A stretch of 64,000 nt of DNA from Thiospirochaeta perfilievii (GTDB lineage: Bacteria; Spirochaetota; Spirochaetia; DSM-2461), in the NCBI RefSeq assembly GCF_008329945.1, contig NZ_CP035807.1, positions 124,001 through 188,000 on the forward strand, in the 5' to 3' direction. The notes beneath the pieces are model-generated. The model was not told where the DNA came from. It worked only from the letters and a program-made list of their open reading frames with translations, and ran no database searches. The position numbers and the translations under genes are program-made. Positions within the stretch are counted from its first letter, which is position 1; every line of letters starts with the position of its first letter. Shown piece by piece: positions 10,301 through 18,450 of this stretch.

Positions 10301-11630
10301 TGAGTGCCTGAAAACTAATATCAGTATCGTCAATATATATAACAGAAGAGATATTACTTATTTTAATACCTTCTGTAAGGATATAGTCAAACTGGGCATT
10401 TATAAAGTTATTATTAACAACATCTAACTTTATATTTGAGTCAAATAATACCCCTTGACCTAAATTAATACCCCTAAGATATACCCTACCATTAGGGAAC
10501 ATATTTGTTAAATTTAAACCACCATTAAACCCTAGGTAACCTAAATGGGTGTAGAGATTAAGGGTTTTAAATGTAACATAGCTTAGGTCTCCAATAAGAT
10601 TAACCTGGGCCCTAAGAGGTTTACCATCTACAATATCTGGTGTATTTAATTCACCCTTACCACTATAGATAAAAGTTTCATTTATAAGATCGTATGCACC
10701 CTTTACACTACCGGAGAAGTTACTATTCATTATTTGGGGAGGAATTAACTCTTTATCATAGGGTTTAAATACATCATTTATATTAAATTTATCAACATCA
10801 ACTTTAAAAAACATCTCAGACTTTGGATAGTCGTAGATAAAACTATTTTGTGATCCCTTTAAATCCTTAATATAGATGACTAAACTATCAATATTAATTC
10901 CAAGGTCTAAATCTTCAATTACACCTATATCAGAAGATGTGTTTCTAAGTTTTAATTTTGAGTCTAGATTAACTATACTATTCTCTAAAAAACCTGAAAT
11001 AGAGATATCACTATATATATACTTAAAAGGAGTATTTAAATCTGAATTAAAGGTACAGTTTGTTTTTAAATTGAGATAGTATCTTTTATCTCTAGCAGAT
11101 ATTGAGCCCTTAATATTTGAGAGATCTAAATTAAAATCTCCCCATGTTAATAATCCATCAATATTTTTTAAAAATAGTTTGGTTGTTATTATTGGATCAC
11201 TAATGTCACCACCTTTAAAAAGAGAATATATCCACTCATCCCCAAAATTTAACCCTACATTTCCATCCCTTAAATCAATAGAGGAGATAAAGTCACTATT
11301 TCTACTTTTTAAAAGAACACTTCGTAAAATAGTAAATAGATTAAGCTTAACTGTAAATTTTGAGACATTTACAAAGTTATCCCCTTTTATGTTATTTATT
11401 TTAACGTTATTAAGGACAATGGAGTCAAATATTAGGGGGGACATACTATCATACTTTATCTCTAACCCGCTATTATGTTCTAAACTCTCTATCAAACTAT
11501 CCTTTTGGGAGGAGATCTCATCCTGTATTTTATTTAAACCTGGTTTAAAAACAAACAGGGTAAAAAATATTACAAATAGTAGGGAAAAAATCTGTATTAT
11601 ATGATTTAAAAGACTATTTTTTATAGACAA
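7380..11630 (-). CDS. tamB: TamB-family inner-membrane translocation/assembly protein (DUF490)
   Basis: The 1416-residue protein has a single N-terminal membrane anchor (about residues 10-29) and a very long beta-rich periplasmic region of AsmA/TamB type. It ends in the conserved TamB C-terminal domain: GEFNVLGRISIINGEVDYSGKPFVLKEGEV, then YLKIIGSKTV, then the terminal LTLYTPYFQLGLSMEPKMSDNY region. TamB proteins form a hydrophobic groove spanning the periplasm, work with TamA/BamA and are implicated in outer-membrane protein assembly and phospholipid transport. No separate TamA is visible; the adjacent bamA may be the partner. Its start overlaps the end of tonB by 17 bases. Confidence 0.9.
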   Translation of the reverse strand: MSIKNSLLNHIIQIFSLLFVIFFTLFVFKPGLNKIQDEISSQKDSLIESLEHNSGLEIKYDSMSPLIFDSIVLNNVKINNIKGDNFVNVSKFTVKLNLFTILRSVLLKSRNSDFISSIDLRDGNVGLNFGDEWIYSLFKGGDISDPIITTKLFLKNIDGLLTWGDFNLDLSNIKGSISARDKRYYLNLKTNCTFNSDLNTPFKYIYSDISISGFLENSIVNLDSKLKLRNTSSDIGVIEDLDLGINIDSLVIYIKDLKGSQNSFIYDYPKSEMFFKVDVDKFNINDVFKPYDKELIPPQIMNSNFSGSVKGAYDLINETFIYSGKGELNTPDIVDGKPLRAQVNLIGDLSYVTFKTLNLYTHLGYLGFNGGLNLTNMFPNGRVYLRGINLGQGVLFDSNIKLDVVNNNFINAQFDYILTEGIKISNISSVIYIDDTDISFQALKEDSKQKLYISGNYNKMDKSITSSLSIEDLNLDLFKNIDILKGFDKFLNNKLSLTGDFNIRDNNISYNVKDIILEDYDNSPILSGEVRGNNSNFSLDSLDIRLDDIGFVGRIDGKKIDDTLFLKVDSLINDNKYKVDVSINPNNIKATGSYGLNFEYWFEDSKFINLSLDNFPIKYRNYDLETSLTGKLALLEDDSFLISVPTFSGEFKSDILPFNPIVNLSLDGSNKNLNISNFSITDNISTLRGGFNIDFTESGYISILGNLKGENSEEYNLNSLITPDLKDLFIDLNIKNFLLDRLGIQGLKGRSDLNVNLEKKDNKFSGDGSINAKEFFYNSSISSLGVEFKLSEELITLLNLTGKFNNNNLSIPLITYNFFTGDILGKANFSNTSSNLNLSSDIAIDLSIKPVKDIFSFDSNIIEDINGSITLLDFVVNDSTLFSNKNLRIFNNISALQIYSIDRNLKFIHSHKTGLTNLKISNPYFADLSMSGYVNDGDIDLSFKDIVLDGGFINNFLPNIVDLQSLYLYGQFNLHGPVNDPVINGLLWADTKFNLSYIPDEIRETRINLRFVDNVISLLPSSVELEGGGGISLSGEVVLRELVPESMLFELKIDKNRSIPILYPYGNIVTEVGLYTPKISYFWDNSGSIITGDAYIQNSEFYTKIINVTEDDSKSVKESSSGIELDLNVEIGANNKLYWPNKNFPILDATLKPGDKMSVKYNSVSGEFNVLGRISIINGEVDYSGKPFVLKEGEVILNLSKDQINPYLKIIGSKTVLDDNERQVEVLLTFEGGFFSDFKPTFSSNDPTKTEEDISSLVGLAFVGDSLSLLGADVVDEILTSYITTSVEEGIKDLIGVDDVKIKSGFISSLLTTTFPNIFNITNNSFDEGSESVYNLSQMLNNTSLTIGNFITDDLFVKGSISSIYENEELNLGVNLGLTLYTPYFQLGLSMEPKMSDNYIFEPELGLSIEWIYNPQ

Positions 11631-12294
11631 TAAATATTTCCCCTCTACTTATATCACTACTAGCACTAAATTTAAATTTTGTTACGTATTGAATAATTAG
11701 TATATCAAACTCTACAGAACCAGAACCAGGCGGTATGATATTTGGACTATAGACTTCGCCCTTACTATTTACCATAAATTCGACCTTTACTCCAACACCT
11801 GTAAATGATTCTTTAGGGAATTGTGTAAAATCAATTACTGCATTATTAACTATCTCCCTATTATCACCATCCCAGGTTATATTTAGATCTTCACTCTTTT
11901 CATCCTCAAAAAACAAATCTAAGGGTTTTAATTCCTCTAAGGAGTTCTCAAAGTTTTTTATATCAAAACCAAAGTTTTCACTATCTAAATTATCAGTTAT
12001 AGAGCTACTATTTATAACTAGATCTGGGCTAATATCTATGAATTCATCTAAATAGTCACTCTTCTTGGGTTTTGCAACAGTAGTTGTTATACTAGTATCA
12101 ACCTCTTTAATATCGACTGATTCTTTATTAAACTCACTACTATCCTCTATAATTTCTTCTTCTTTTTTAATAAGTTCTATTTTTATTCTACTATCTTCCT
12201 CAACCTTATTATCCTGAGGCAGATTAAGTAGTAGGGCAAACAATAGTATAAGATGTAAAGAGAGGGAAATTATTAGAGGATATTTTAAATTCAT
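11614..12294 (-). CDS. tonB: TonB-family energy transducer
   Basis: The 226-residue protein has an N-terminal membrane anchor (LIISLSLHLILLFALLLNLP), a long acidic and serine-rich spacer in place of the usual Pro-Glu/Pro-Lys region, and a C-terminal TonB-like domain (VGVKVEFMVNSKGEVYSPNI to FKFSASSDISRGEIFIVYKK). TonB couples the proton-motive force harvested by ExbB-ExbD to outer-membrane receptors. It overlaps exbD by 4 bases and tamB by 17, so the energy-coupling and barrel-assembly genes are one translationally coupled operon. The C-terminal YP motif of classical TonB is not evident. Confidence 0.8.
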   Translation of the reverse strand: MNLKYPLIISLSLHLILLFALLLNLPQDNKVEEDSRIKIELIKKEEEIIEDSSEFNKESVDIKEVDTSITTTVAKPKKSDYLDEFIDISPDLVINSSSITDNLDSENFGFDIKNFENSLEELKPLDLFFEDEKSEDLNITWDGDNREIVNNAVIDFTQFPKESFTGVGVKVEFMVNSKGEVYSPNIIPPGSGSVEFDILIIQYVTKFKFSASSDISRGEIFIVYKK

Positions 12295-12689
12295 AACTTA
12301 TTTACAATTAGTGAAATATTATCAAAACCTAGGACTTTAACTCTATCCATTATGCTCATTAAAAAGTCATAGGAGATCCCCTTGTCACCCTCTATTATAA
12401 TTATAGGGTTACTATTTGAACCTATACTTTGTAAAAGTGCTACGGAAAATTCAGACTTTGTTGTTTCAACTTCATTTATAAATATTCTATTCTCTATGGT
12501 CAACACTATATGGGACTCTATATCCCCTAGGGCTGAACCTGTAATTGTTTTAGGAATATCAACCTCAATAGCTCTGTTCTCTGTAAAACTACTATTAAGA
12601 ACAAAAAAGATAAGAATTAAGAACATAATATCTATTAGGGGTGTAATTAATAAAACACTCTCATCACTTAGGGTTGAGTTAAGTTTCAA
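12291..12689 (-). CDS. exbD: ExbD/TolR family protein
   Basis: The 132-residue protein has the family layout: a short cytoplasmic start, one membrane helix beginning LLITPLIDIMFLILIFFVLNSSF (with the conserved Asp of the proton path in PLIDI), and a small periplasmic domain ending VLGFDNISLIVNKL. It starts immediately after the exbB stop codon and overlaps tonB by 4 bases. With ExbB it forms the proton-driven motor of a TonB system. A TolR identity is possible, but the adjacent TonB-like gene favours ExbD. Confidence 0.87.
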   Translation of the reverse strand: MKLNSTLSDESVLLITPLIDIMFLILIFFVLNSSFTENRAIEVDIPKTITGSALGDIESHIVLTIENRIFINEVETTKSEFSVALLQSIGSNSNPIIIIEGDKGISYDFLMSIMDRVKVLGFDNISLIVNKL

Positions 12690-13292
12690 CTATGACTCCT
12701 TAGCTGCTAATATTTCAGATGAAGAACTCTCCATAGAGCTTATATGCCTTTTTATTATGGATATGTAGATTGAGTAAAATAGAATTGCAGGAACTGCTGT
12801 TATTAAACCTGCAGCTGTTGTTATTAGGGCTTGGGAGATACCGCCTGCCAGAGTATAGGGGTCTGAACTCTCTGATATCATCATATCGTAAAATGTAAAA
12901 ATCATCCCTATAACTGTTCCAAGAAGACCTAGTAGTGTAGCAACATTTGCAATAGATGATAGGTAGGGGACAAACTTCTCCATTTCAAATATTTTACGCT
13001 GACCAAAGGCTTCAACTTTATGGGAGAAAACTTCTCTATTGCCTTCACCAAGTAGTTTGCACTCATACCTAAGAATATCAGCAGTGGGGGATTTATCATC
13101 TTCTATGGTTTTTAAAGCTTTTATATAATCCCCTTTTAGTAGCTCATTTAGTGATTTATTTATCTTTTTTTGACTTTTAATTCGTATTGAGTAGAAGTAA
13201 ATAGCCTTATATATAATTAGGGATAATGATATAACAGAAAGAGTTATAATAGGTATTAATGCAATGATGTTTTTTAAAAGTAATTCTTTCAC
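12690..13292 (-). CDS. exbB: ExbB/TolQ/MotA family proton channel protein
   Basis: The 200-residue protein has three membrane segments (about residues 8-31, 110-135 and 150-178) and the family signature LSSIANVATLLGLLGTVIGMIFTF followed by GGISQALITTAAGLITAVPAILFY. It starts with GTG, which overlaps the TGA stop of the upstream barrel-like gene by 4 bases (GTGA). It pairs with ExbD and TonB encoded next. Confidence 0.9.
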   Translation of the reverse strand: MKELLLKNIIALIPIITLSVISLSLIIYKAIYFYSIRIKSQKKINKSLNELLKGDYIKALKTIEDDKSPTADILRYECKLLGEGNREVFSHKVEAFGQRKIFEMEKFVPYLSSIANVATLLGLLGTVIGMIFTFYDMMISESSDPYTLAGGISQALITTAAGLITAVPAILFYSIYISIIKRHISSMESSSSEILAAKES

Positions 13293-14365
13293 TTATTTCC
13301 AACCTTATATTTAATATAAACCTCAAGGGAGTCATCTGTATGGTCTAAAGTATATCTTATATAACTACCAATGGCTAAATCCTTAATAGATAATTCAAAA
13401 TTTAGATCGTACATATTTGGTTTATAGATGTTTAATGAAATTATAGATGTTAAATCATCTTTAATAAAGCTACAATTTAACCATATATAATCCAGGAGTA
13501 GATTATAACTTTTATTAACATTAATACTAATACCTGAACCAATAGAGAGTTCCCTATTAAAGTTAAAGTTAATAGATGGTTTATAGTTAAACTTTTTACT
13601 AATAATGTTAGTATTAAAAAGTAGTTGTAATTTATCAAGGTTATAATTTAAGTCTATATACAACATAGGATTAATGCCTATTAGGCTTAAACCTAATATT
13701 ATATTTTTATTCCCTACTCCTAGGGAACCATAAAAGTTATTGTTAAGTGAGTAGCTCAAATCAGTATAACTATATAATCCATATTTTTTTTCATACTGCA
13801 AATTAACTATAGAGTCACCTTCTAGGAATGTATAATCTAAGCTCCAGTTCTGGTTAAAGTTACTGTTTTTACCATAGATTGAAAAAAACTTATCCTCTGT
13901 ACTAAAATCAGCCCCAAGAGTAATTGGCAGCCTATAATCCACATAGTGACCTTTAGCATTAAAAAGAGGATCTATTATGGTATAATCTATATTTATATCT
14001 AAATAGTAGGGATTACTTAAATACTCTACTCCATAACCTATTTTGTAATCATCTATATTTATTGATAAAAGATAGGTTTGGTTTATTTTAAACTTATTAA
14101 AAAGATCAGTTCTAAGAAGCTCATTATAATAAACATAAGATATTTGTGATGGAGACTCATCCCTTATATATGGGGTTTCTAAAAGATTGGTATAATCTTT
14201 TACACTTAACTTATTTATAGCCTGTATAGGAAAAGGAGGTAGAGGGTAATCAAATGTATTAAATTCCTTAGGGATTGTTATTACTAACTCTTCCGTGTAT
14301 ATTTTTCCAATAGAGAATAGGTATATAATCAGTATTATAAAAATCTTGTTTCTAGCTATATTCAC
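13289..14365 (-). CDS. Putative secreted outer-membrane beta-barrel protein, first gene of the exbBD-tonB-tamB-bamA operon (358 aa)
   Basis: The protein starts with GTG and has an N-terminal signal peptide (IFIILIIYLFSIGKIYTEE). The rest is a run of alternating short amphipathic strands rich in Tyr, Asn and Ser (for example SLDYTFLEGDSIVNLQYEKK and DLSYSLNNNFYGSLGVGNKN) with no cytoplasmic-type domain. This composition suggests a small outer-membrane barrel. I do not recognise the family. It leads the operon and is coupled to exbB by a 4-base overlap, so it may be a client of the TonB or BamA machinery encoded behind it. That link is inference. Confidence 0.7.
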   Translation of the reverse strand: MNIARNKIFIILIIYLFSIGKIYTEELVITIPKEFNTFDYPLPPFPIQAINKLSVKDYTNLLETPYIRDESPSQISYVYYNELLRTDLFNKFKINQTYLLSINIDDYKIGYGVEYLSNPYYLDINIDYTIIDPLFNAKGHYVDYRLPITLGADFSTEDKFFSIYGKNSNFNQNWSLDYTFLEGDSIVNLQYEKKYGLYSYTDLSYSLNNNFYGSLGVGNKNIILGLSLIGINPMLYIDLNYNLDKLQLLFNTNIISKKFNYKPSINFNFNRELSIGSGISINVNKSYNLLLDYIWLNCSFIKDDLTSIISLNIYKPNMYDLNFELSIKDLAIGSYIRYTLDHTDDSLEVYIKYKVGNK

Positions 14366-14395
14366 TATTTTTTATTCTACTTAAAAGAGGTCATA

Positions 14396-15007
14396 ATGAA
14401 AACAGAAGTTCTTAAAAATTTTATAGTTCTAGAGGGTTTAGATGGAGCAGGGACAACAACTCAGCTTAACAGTCTAACAGCAAAGCTTATAGAGGATAAT
14501 TTAACAGTTTTTAAGACATTTGAACCAACTGATCAAAACATTGGTCGACTAATACGAAGTGTTCTACAAAAAAAAATCTCTTTAGAGGCTAAAACTATTA
14601 GTAAACTCTTTGTAGCTGATAGGTATGAACATATATATGGTAAAGATGGTATAATAGAGCATCTAGATAATGGTGAGTATGTAATTTGTGACAGATACCT
14701 ATTTAGCTCCCTAGCATACCAATCTCCAGATTGTGATTTTGACTTTGTATATAATATAAATAAGGATTACCCCCTACCTGAATATCTATTTTTTATATCA
14801 ACTCCTGTGGAAGTTTGCCAAGAAAGATTAGATAAGAGGGGGGATGAGAAGGAACTATTTGATGCTAAAGAGTTTCAAAAACAAGTAGTATCTTTTTACA
14901 ATAAAGCCTTAGAAATATATAAAGATTCTGGTATTAATATACAAATTATTGATGGAAACAAATCACCTAACGATATTACTAATGAGATCCTAAATATAAT
15001 ACGATAA
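14396..15007 (+). CDS. tmk: Thymidylate kinase with an altered P-loop
   Basis: Tmk phosphorylates dTMP to dTDP. The 203-residue protein shows LEGLDGAGTTTQ at residues 12-23, the substrate motif FEPTDQNIGRLIR, the DRY/H motif VADRYEH and ICDRYLFSSLAYQS, and a lid region RLDKRGDEKELFD. The P-loop normally reads GxxGxGK(T/S); here the lysine position (residue 20) is threonine. The remaining motifs are intact, so the enzyme is probably functional with an unusual nucleotide loop. It is divergent from the barrel-gene operon across a 30-base gap and is followed 7 bases later by a secreted unknown. Confidence 0.93.
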   Translation: MKTEVLKNFIVLEGLDGAGTTTQLNSLTAKLIEDNLTVFKTFEPTDQNIGRLIRSVLQKKISLEAKTISKLFVADRYEHIYGKDGIIEHLDNGEYVICDRYLFSSLAYQSPDCDFDFVYNINKDYPLPEYLFFISTPVEVCQERLDKRGDEKELFDAKEFQKQVVSFYNKALEIYKDSGINIQIIDGNKSPNDITNEILNIIR

Positions 15008-15014
15008 TAAATAG

Positions 15015-15617
15015 ATGAAGAAACTACTGCTTTTTATATCTCTACTCTCAATTTCCGTATCTACTTATTCATATAATATTAAGTATTTAGAAGGATTTTA
15101 CAACTTATATGTAGAGAGTTTCTATGGGTACCCCCATGATGTAAATAGAAATATATTCTACCTAAAGTCCGCACTTAGTGCTCCTTTTAGTAACCCTTTA
15201 TACGCTATAGCTAAGATTGAAGATGAAATTCATTGGGAAAAATATAGGTACTTAATGTATATGCATATAAACCTTAAATTAGTAGACTCATTTTTACAAC
15301 TAGCTAACAGTTTAGATAAACACAACGCCTATTTTTACAACGCTCCATGGAAAGAGTATAATATTAAAAGTCTAAATGAAGCCGAAAAGTACTATCTAGA
15401 GGCTAAAAAATATTGGGTAGATGCCCTAGAGTGGTCTAGTTTAGCCAATGCTGATAAGTTTATGTTTTTATATGTAGAGGATATTATAACCTTTGAAGAT
15501 GAGTCATTTATGATAGAGAATGGGGATTTAGATTATAATAAGATAATTGATAAACACTTAAAAAGATTAAATGAAGTTAGAACAAAATTTGAAAATATGG
15601 ATGAAAACACCTATTAA
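15015..15617 (+). CDS. Secreted unknown protein downstream of tmk (200 aa)
   Basis: The 200-residue protein begins with a signal peptide (MKKLLLFISLLSISVSTYSY), so it is exported. The mature part is helical, rich in Tyr, Lys and Glu, with a repeated aromatic pattern (YLEGFYNLYVESFYGYP, WEKYRYLMYMHINLKLVD, AEKYYLEAKKYWVDALEW) reminiscent of tetratricopeptide-like helices. I do not recognise a named family. It shares a transcript with tmk and ends at a strong hairpin terminator. Confidence 0.75.
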   Translation: MKKLLLFISLLSISVSTYSYNIKYLEGFYNLYVESFYGYPHDVNRNIFYLKSALSAPFSNPLYAIAKIEDEIHWEKYRYLMYMHINLKLVDSFLQLANSLDKHNAYFYNAPWKEYNIKSLNEAEKYYLEAKKYWVDALEWSSLANADKFMFLYVEDIITFEDESFMIENGDLDYNKIIDKHLKRLNEVRTKFENMDENTY

Positions 15618-15620
15618 AAA

Positions 15621-15643
15621 AGCAGGTACAAAGGGTACCTGCT
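15621..15643. terminator. Bidirectional terminator between convergent genes
   Basis: AGCAGGTAC and GTACCTGCT form a perfect 9-bp stem around AAAGG. An A-run precedes it (15615-15621) and a T-run follows it (15652-15657). It lies between the convergent tmk unit and the sugar-transporter operon and can serve both. Confidence 0.85.
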
Positions 15644-15649
15644 ATATAA

Positions 15650-16834
15650 TTATTTTTTAATATTTCTAGTAGCAACATCAAATATAACTGCACCAGCTAA
15701 AACAGCACCACGAACAATATATTGGGATGAGATATCAATTCCCATTAGATTCATACCACTAGTTAAAGATGTGTAAACAATAGCACCAATTAAAGAACCA
15801 ACAACACTACCTACTCCACCAGCAGCTGATACACCACCAATATAGGCTGCAGCAATTGCATCAAGCTCTAATAGGGTACCTGCTGTTGTAGTTGCAGATT
15901 GCAGTCTAGAAGCAAATAACATCCCTGATAAACCAGATAACATACCCATAGAACCAAAAACTAAAAATGTAATTTTTTCAACATTTATACCACTTAGTTC
16001 TGCAGCTTCTGGATTTCCACCTACAGCGTAGATATGCCTACCGATAACAGTTTTTTTAGTTATAAAATTGTAGATTGCTACAACAACTAAAACTATAACA
16101 AGTGTCCATGAAAGACCATTATATCCAGCTAAAATCCATGTAACAATACCTAATATAAGAACAATAAAAGCTTGTTTTAATATAAATACATCTGTATTTA
16201 CTACTTCAAAGTTATACTTAATTTTACTATTTCTTGCCTTAATTGAGCTATAAACTATAAAAACCATGGCTAATAGTCCTAAGAGAAGTGTAGTTTTATG
16301 CATTTCAGGGAGAAAAACATCCGATGCAAATAGATCTGGAATAAAACCATTACCAATAGCATTAAAAGCTTTATTAGGAATTATAATAGTACCTGTTTTT
16401 AGTGTTACTAATAGAAGAGCACCTCTATAAATTAACCAACCAGCTAGGGAAGCGACAAAGGCTGGTATTCCTAGCTTAGCCACAGGATAGGCTGTAAGTA
16501 GACCTGCAAGTAGACCCAAAATAAGAATGCTAGGTATTACTATAAATACAGGAATATTCCAAAATGCCATTGCTATAGCAGCAACTGCACCTAAGAATCC
16601 AGATAAAAACCCAACTGATAAATCTATATGCCTAATAACAATAACCAATGTCATACCTATTGCTATAATTGCTATATAACCTGTCTGATTTAGTAGATTA
16701 CTAATATTCCTAGGAGATATAAAAATACCATCTGTTAAAAACGTAAATAATACAATTATTACGAAAAGTGCTATAAACATACCATAATCTTTTATATGCT
16801 TTCTTAAATCTGCTCCAAGACCTTTAAATATCAT
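15650..16834 (-). CDS. gguB: Multiple-monosaccharide ABC transporter permease (GguB/XylH type)
   Basis: The 394-residue membrane protein has about ten hydrophobic segments and the BPD_transp_2 family features: IAIGMTLVIVIRHIDLSVG near residue 60, GIPAFVASLAGWLIYRGA, the cytoplasmic loop GRHIYAVGGNPEAAELSGI, and LDAIAAAYIGGVSAAGGVGSV. It forms the membrane channel for a ChvE-type periplasmic binding protein. It is last in the operon after the ATPase (11-base gap). XylH is the close alternative name; the ChvE-like binding protein upstream favours the multiple-sugar system. Confidence 0.9.
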   Translation of the reverse strand: MIFKGLGADLRKHIKDYGMFIALFVIIVLFTFLTDGIFISPRNISNLLNQTGYIAIIAIGMTLVIVIRHIDLSVGFLSGFLGAVAAIAMAFWNIPVFIVIPSILILGLLAGLLTAYPVAKLGIPAFVASLAGWLIYRGALLLVTLKTGTIIIPNKAFNAIGNGFIPDLFASDVFLPEMHKTTLLLGLLAMVFIVYSSIKARNSKIKYNFEVVNTDVFILKQAFIVLILGIVTWILAGYNGLSWTLVIVLVVVAIYNFITKKTVIGRHIYAVGGNPEAAELSGINVEKITFLVFGSMGMLSGLSGMLFASRLQSATTTAGTLLELDAIAAAYIGGVSAAGGVGSVVGSLIGAIVYTSLTSGMNLMGIDISSQYIVRGAVLAGAVIFDVATRNIKK

Positions 16835-16845
16835 AAAAATACTCC

Positions 16846-18366
16846 TTAATTTGTTGCTAATTGCATTATGTTTTCCTGGTTAGCCTCAGATATAGGCTTC
16901 TCACCAGTAATTCGACCTTCAGAAACAACATAGATTCTGTCACTCATTCCTAAAACCTCAGGTAGTTCAGAAGATATCATAATTATGGACATCCCTTTTT
17001 CTACCAAATCATTCATAAGTGTATATATTTCAAACTTAGCTCCAACATCGATACCCCTTGTTGGTTCATCTAAAATCAATACATTTGGCTTAACAAATAA
17101 CCACTTTCCTAATTGAACCTTTTGCTGATTACCACCACTTAAGTTATTAACCAGTTGCTCAATAGATGGAGTTTTAATTCTAAGAGACTCCTTATACTCT
17201 GTTGCGATCTTTATCTCTGCATTAGTATCAATAACTAGACTCTTTTCTAACTCTTTTAAGTTTGAAATAGATATATTTTCCATAACACTTTGCTGAAGTA
17301 TTAGTCCATTGCCTTTTCTATCTTCAGAGACATAAGCTAGACCAGCTTCTATAGCATCCTTTGGATGTTTAGCCACAAGCTTAGCACCCTTTAAGATTAA
17401 GTCTCCATTTAGTTCATATTTGTCTGGGTTTCCAAAAATGCTTCTTGCAAACTCAGTACGCCCTGCCCCCATTAAGCCCGCAAGACCAATAATTTCACCC
17501 TCTTTAACATTTAGGCTCATATTATCTAAAACTTTTCGTCCATTTTTATCTGTTGCTGTCCAATTCTTTACTTCTAATAGTACTTTATCTGATATTTTAT
17601 GGCTCCTAGGTGGATAGATATTATCAATTTCCCTTCCAACCATATTTTTGATTAATATATTTTCTGATATTTCTCCAGCCTTTGCATCTAGAGTACAGAT
17701 TGTTTGACCATCCCTTAAAACAGTCACTGTATCTGATATAGCAGTAACCTCTTTTAATTTATGTGTTATCATAATTGATGTTACACCCTGTTTTTGAAGA
17801 TCCTTTAATAACATTAATAGGTTATCACAATCATCTTCATTTAATGCAGCAGTTGGCTCATCTAAAATTAAGAGTTTAACATCACGACTTAGAGCCTTAG
17901 CAATCTCTACTAATTGCTGCTTTCCTACCCCTAACTCCTTTATTTGAGTCTCAGGGTTAATATCTAAGCCTACTTTTTTTAAAACATCTCCAGCCTGTTT
18001 AATTGTTTCATTCCAATTAAGCACACCATTATGATGTATTTCATGACCTAAAAAGATATTCTCATATACAGACAATTCAGGAATTAATGCCAACTCTTGG
18101 TAAATTATTGCAATTCCTGCCTCTTCACTATCATTAATATGTTTGAATTCCTGAACTTCACCATTAAATACAATATCTCCACTGTAATTTCCATGGGGAT
18201 AAACACCACTTAATACTTTCATTAAGGTTGATTTACCGGCTCCATTTTCTCCAACTAGACAGTGAATTTCACCCTCTTCTACACTAAATGTTACATCATC
18301 TAATGCTTTAACACCTGGAAACGATTTACATATACCCCTCATCTCAAGGATTATTTTCTTTGACAT
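16846..18366 (-). CDS. gguA: Sugar ABC transporter ATP-binding protein, two ABC domains (GguA/XylG type)
   Basis: The 506-residue protein carries two tandem ABC domains, as in RbsA/XylG/GguA. The first has Walker A GENGAGKSTLMK (about residue 38) and Walker B LLILDEPTAAL, with LGVGKQQLVEIAKAL as its signature. The second has a degenerate P-loop (GLMGAGRTEFARSIFG), the signature LSGGNQQKVQLGKWL and VLILDEPTRGID. It powers uptake through the adjacent permease. A hairpin with a T-run lies between it and the upstream binding-protein gene. Confidence 0.93.
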   Translation of the reverse strand: MSKKIILEMRGICKSFPGVKALDDVTFSVEEGEIHCLVGENGAGKSTLMKVLSGVYPHGNYSGDIVFNGEVQEFKHINDSEEAGIAIIYQELALIPELSVYENIFLGHEIHHNGVLNWNETIKQAGDVLKKVGLDINPETQIKELGVGKQQLVEIAKALSRDVKLLILDEPTAALNEDDCDNLLMLLKDLQKQGVTSIMITHKLKEVTAISDTVTVLRDGQTICTLDAKAGEISENILIKNMVGREIDNIYPPRSHKISDKVLLEVKNWTATDKNGRKVLDNMSLNVKEGEIIGLAGLMGAGRTEFARSIFGNPDKYELNGDLILKGAKLVAKHPKDAIEAGLAYVSEDRKGNGLILQQSVMENISISNLKELEKSLVIDTNAEIKIATEYKESLRIKTPSIEQLVNNLSGGNQQKVQLGKWLFVKPNVLILDEPTRGIDVGAKFEIYTLMNDLVEKGMSIIMISSELPEVLGMSDRIYVVSEGRITGEKPISEANQENIMQLATN

Positions 18367-18389
18367 ATTGGTTCCTTTATATCTGCTGT

Positions 18390-18419
18390 AAAAAAAAGGC
18401 AGTAGAAGAAGCTACCACC
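18390..18419 (-). terminator. Intra-operon attenuator between chvE-like and gguA-like genes
   Basis: On the minus strand GGTGGTAG pairs with CTACTGCC (8 pairs including two G-U) around a 6-base loop and is followed by eight Ts. It sits in the 84-base gap after the binding-protein gene. A partial terminator here would give more binding protein than transporter, a common arrangement in ABC operons. Confidence 0.65.
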
Positions 18420-18450
18420 CTTTTATTCAATTTAAATAATCGATAAAAAA

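Noticed and set aside
11179-11604. 141-residue plus-strand open frame inside tamB
   Set aside because: It is antisense to the tamB N-terminal region and looks like a by-product of its codon use.
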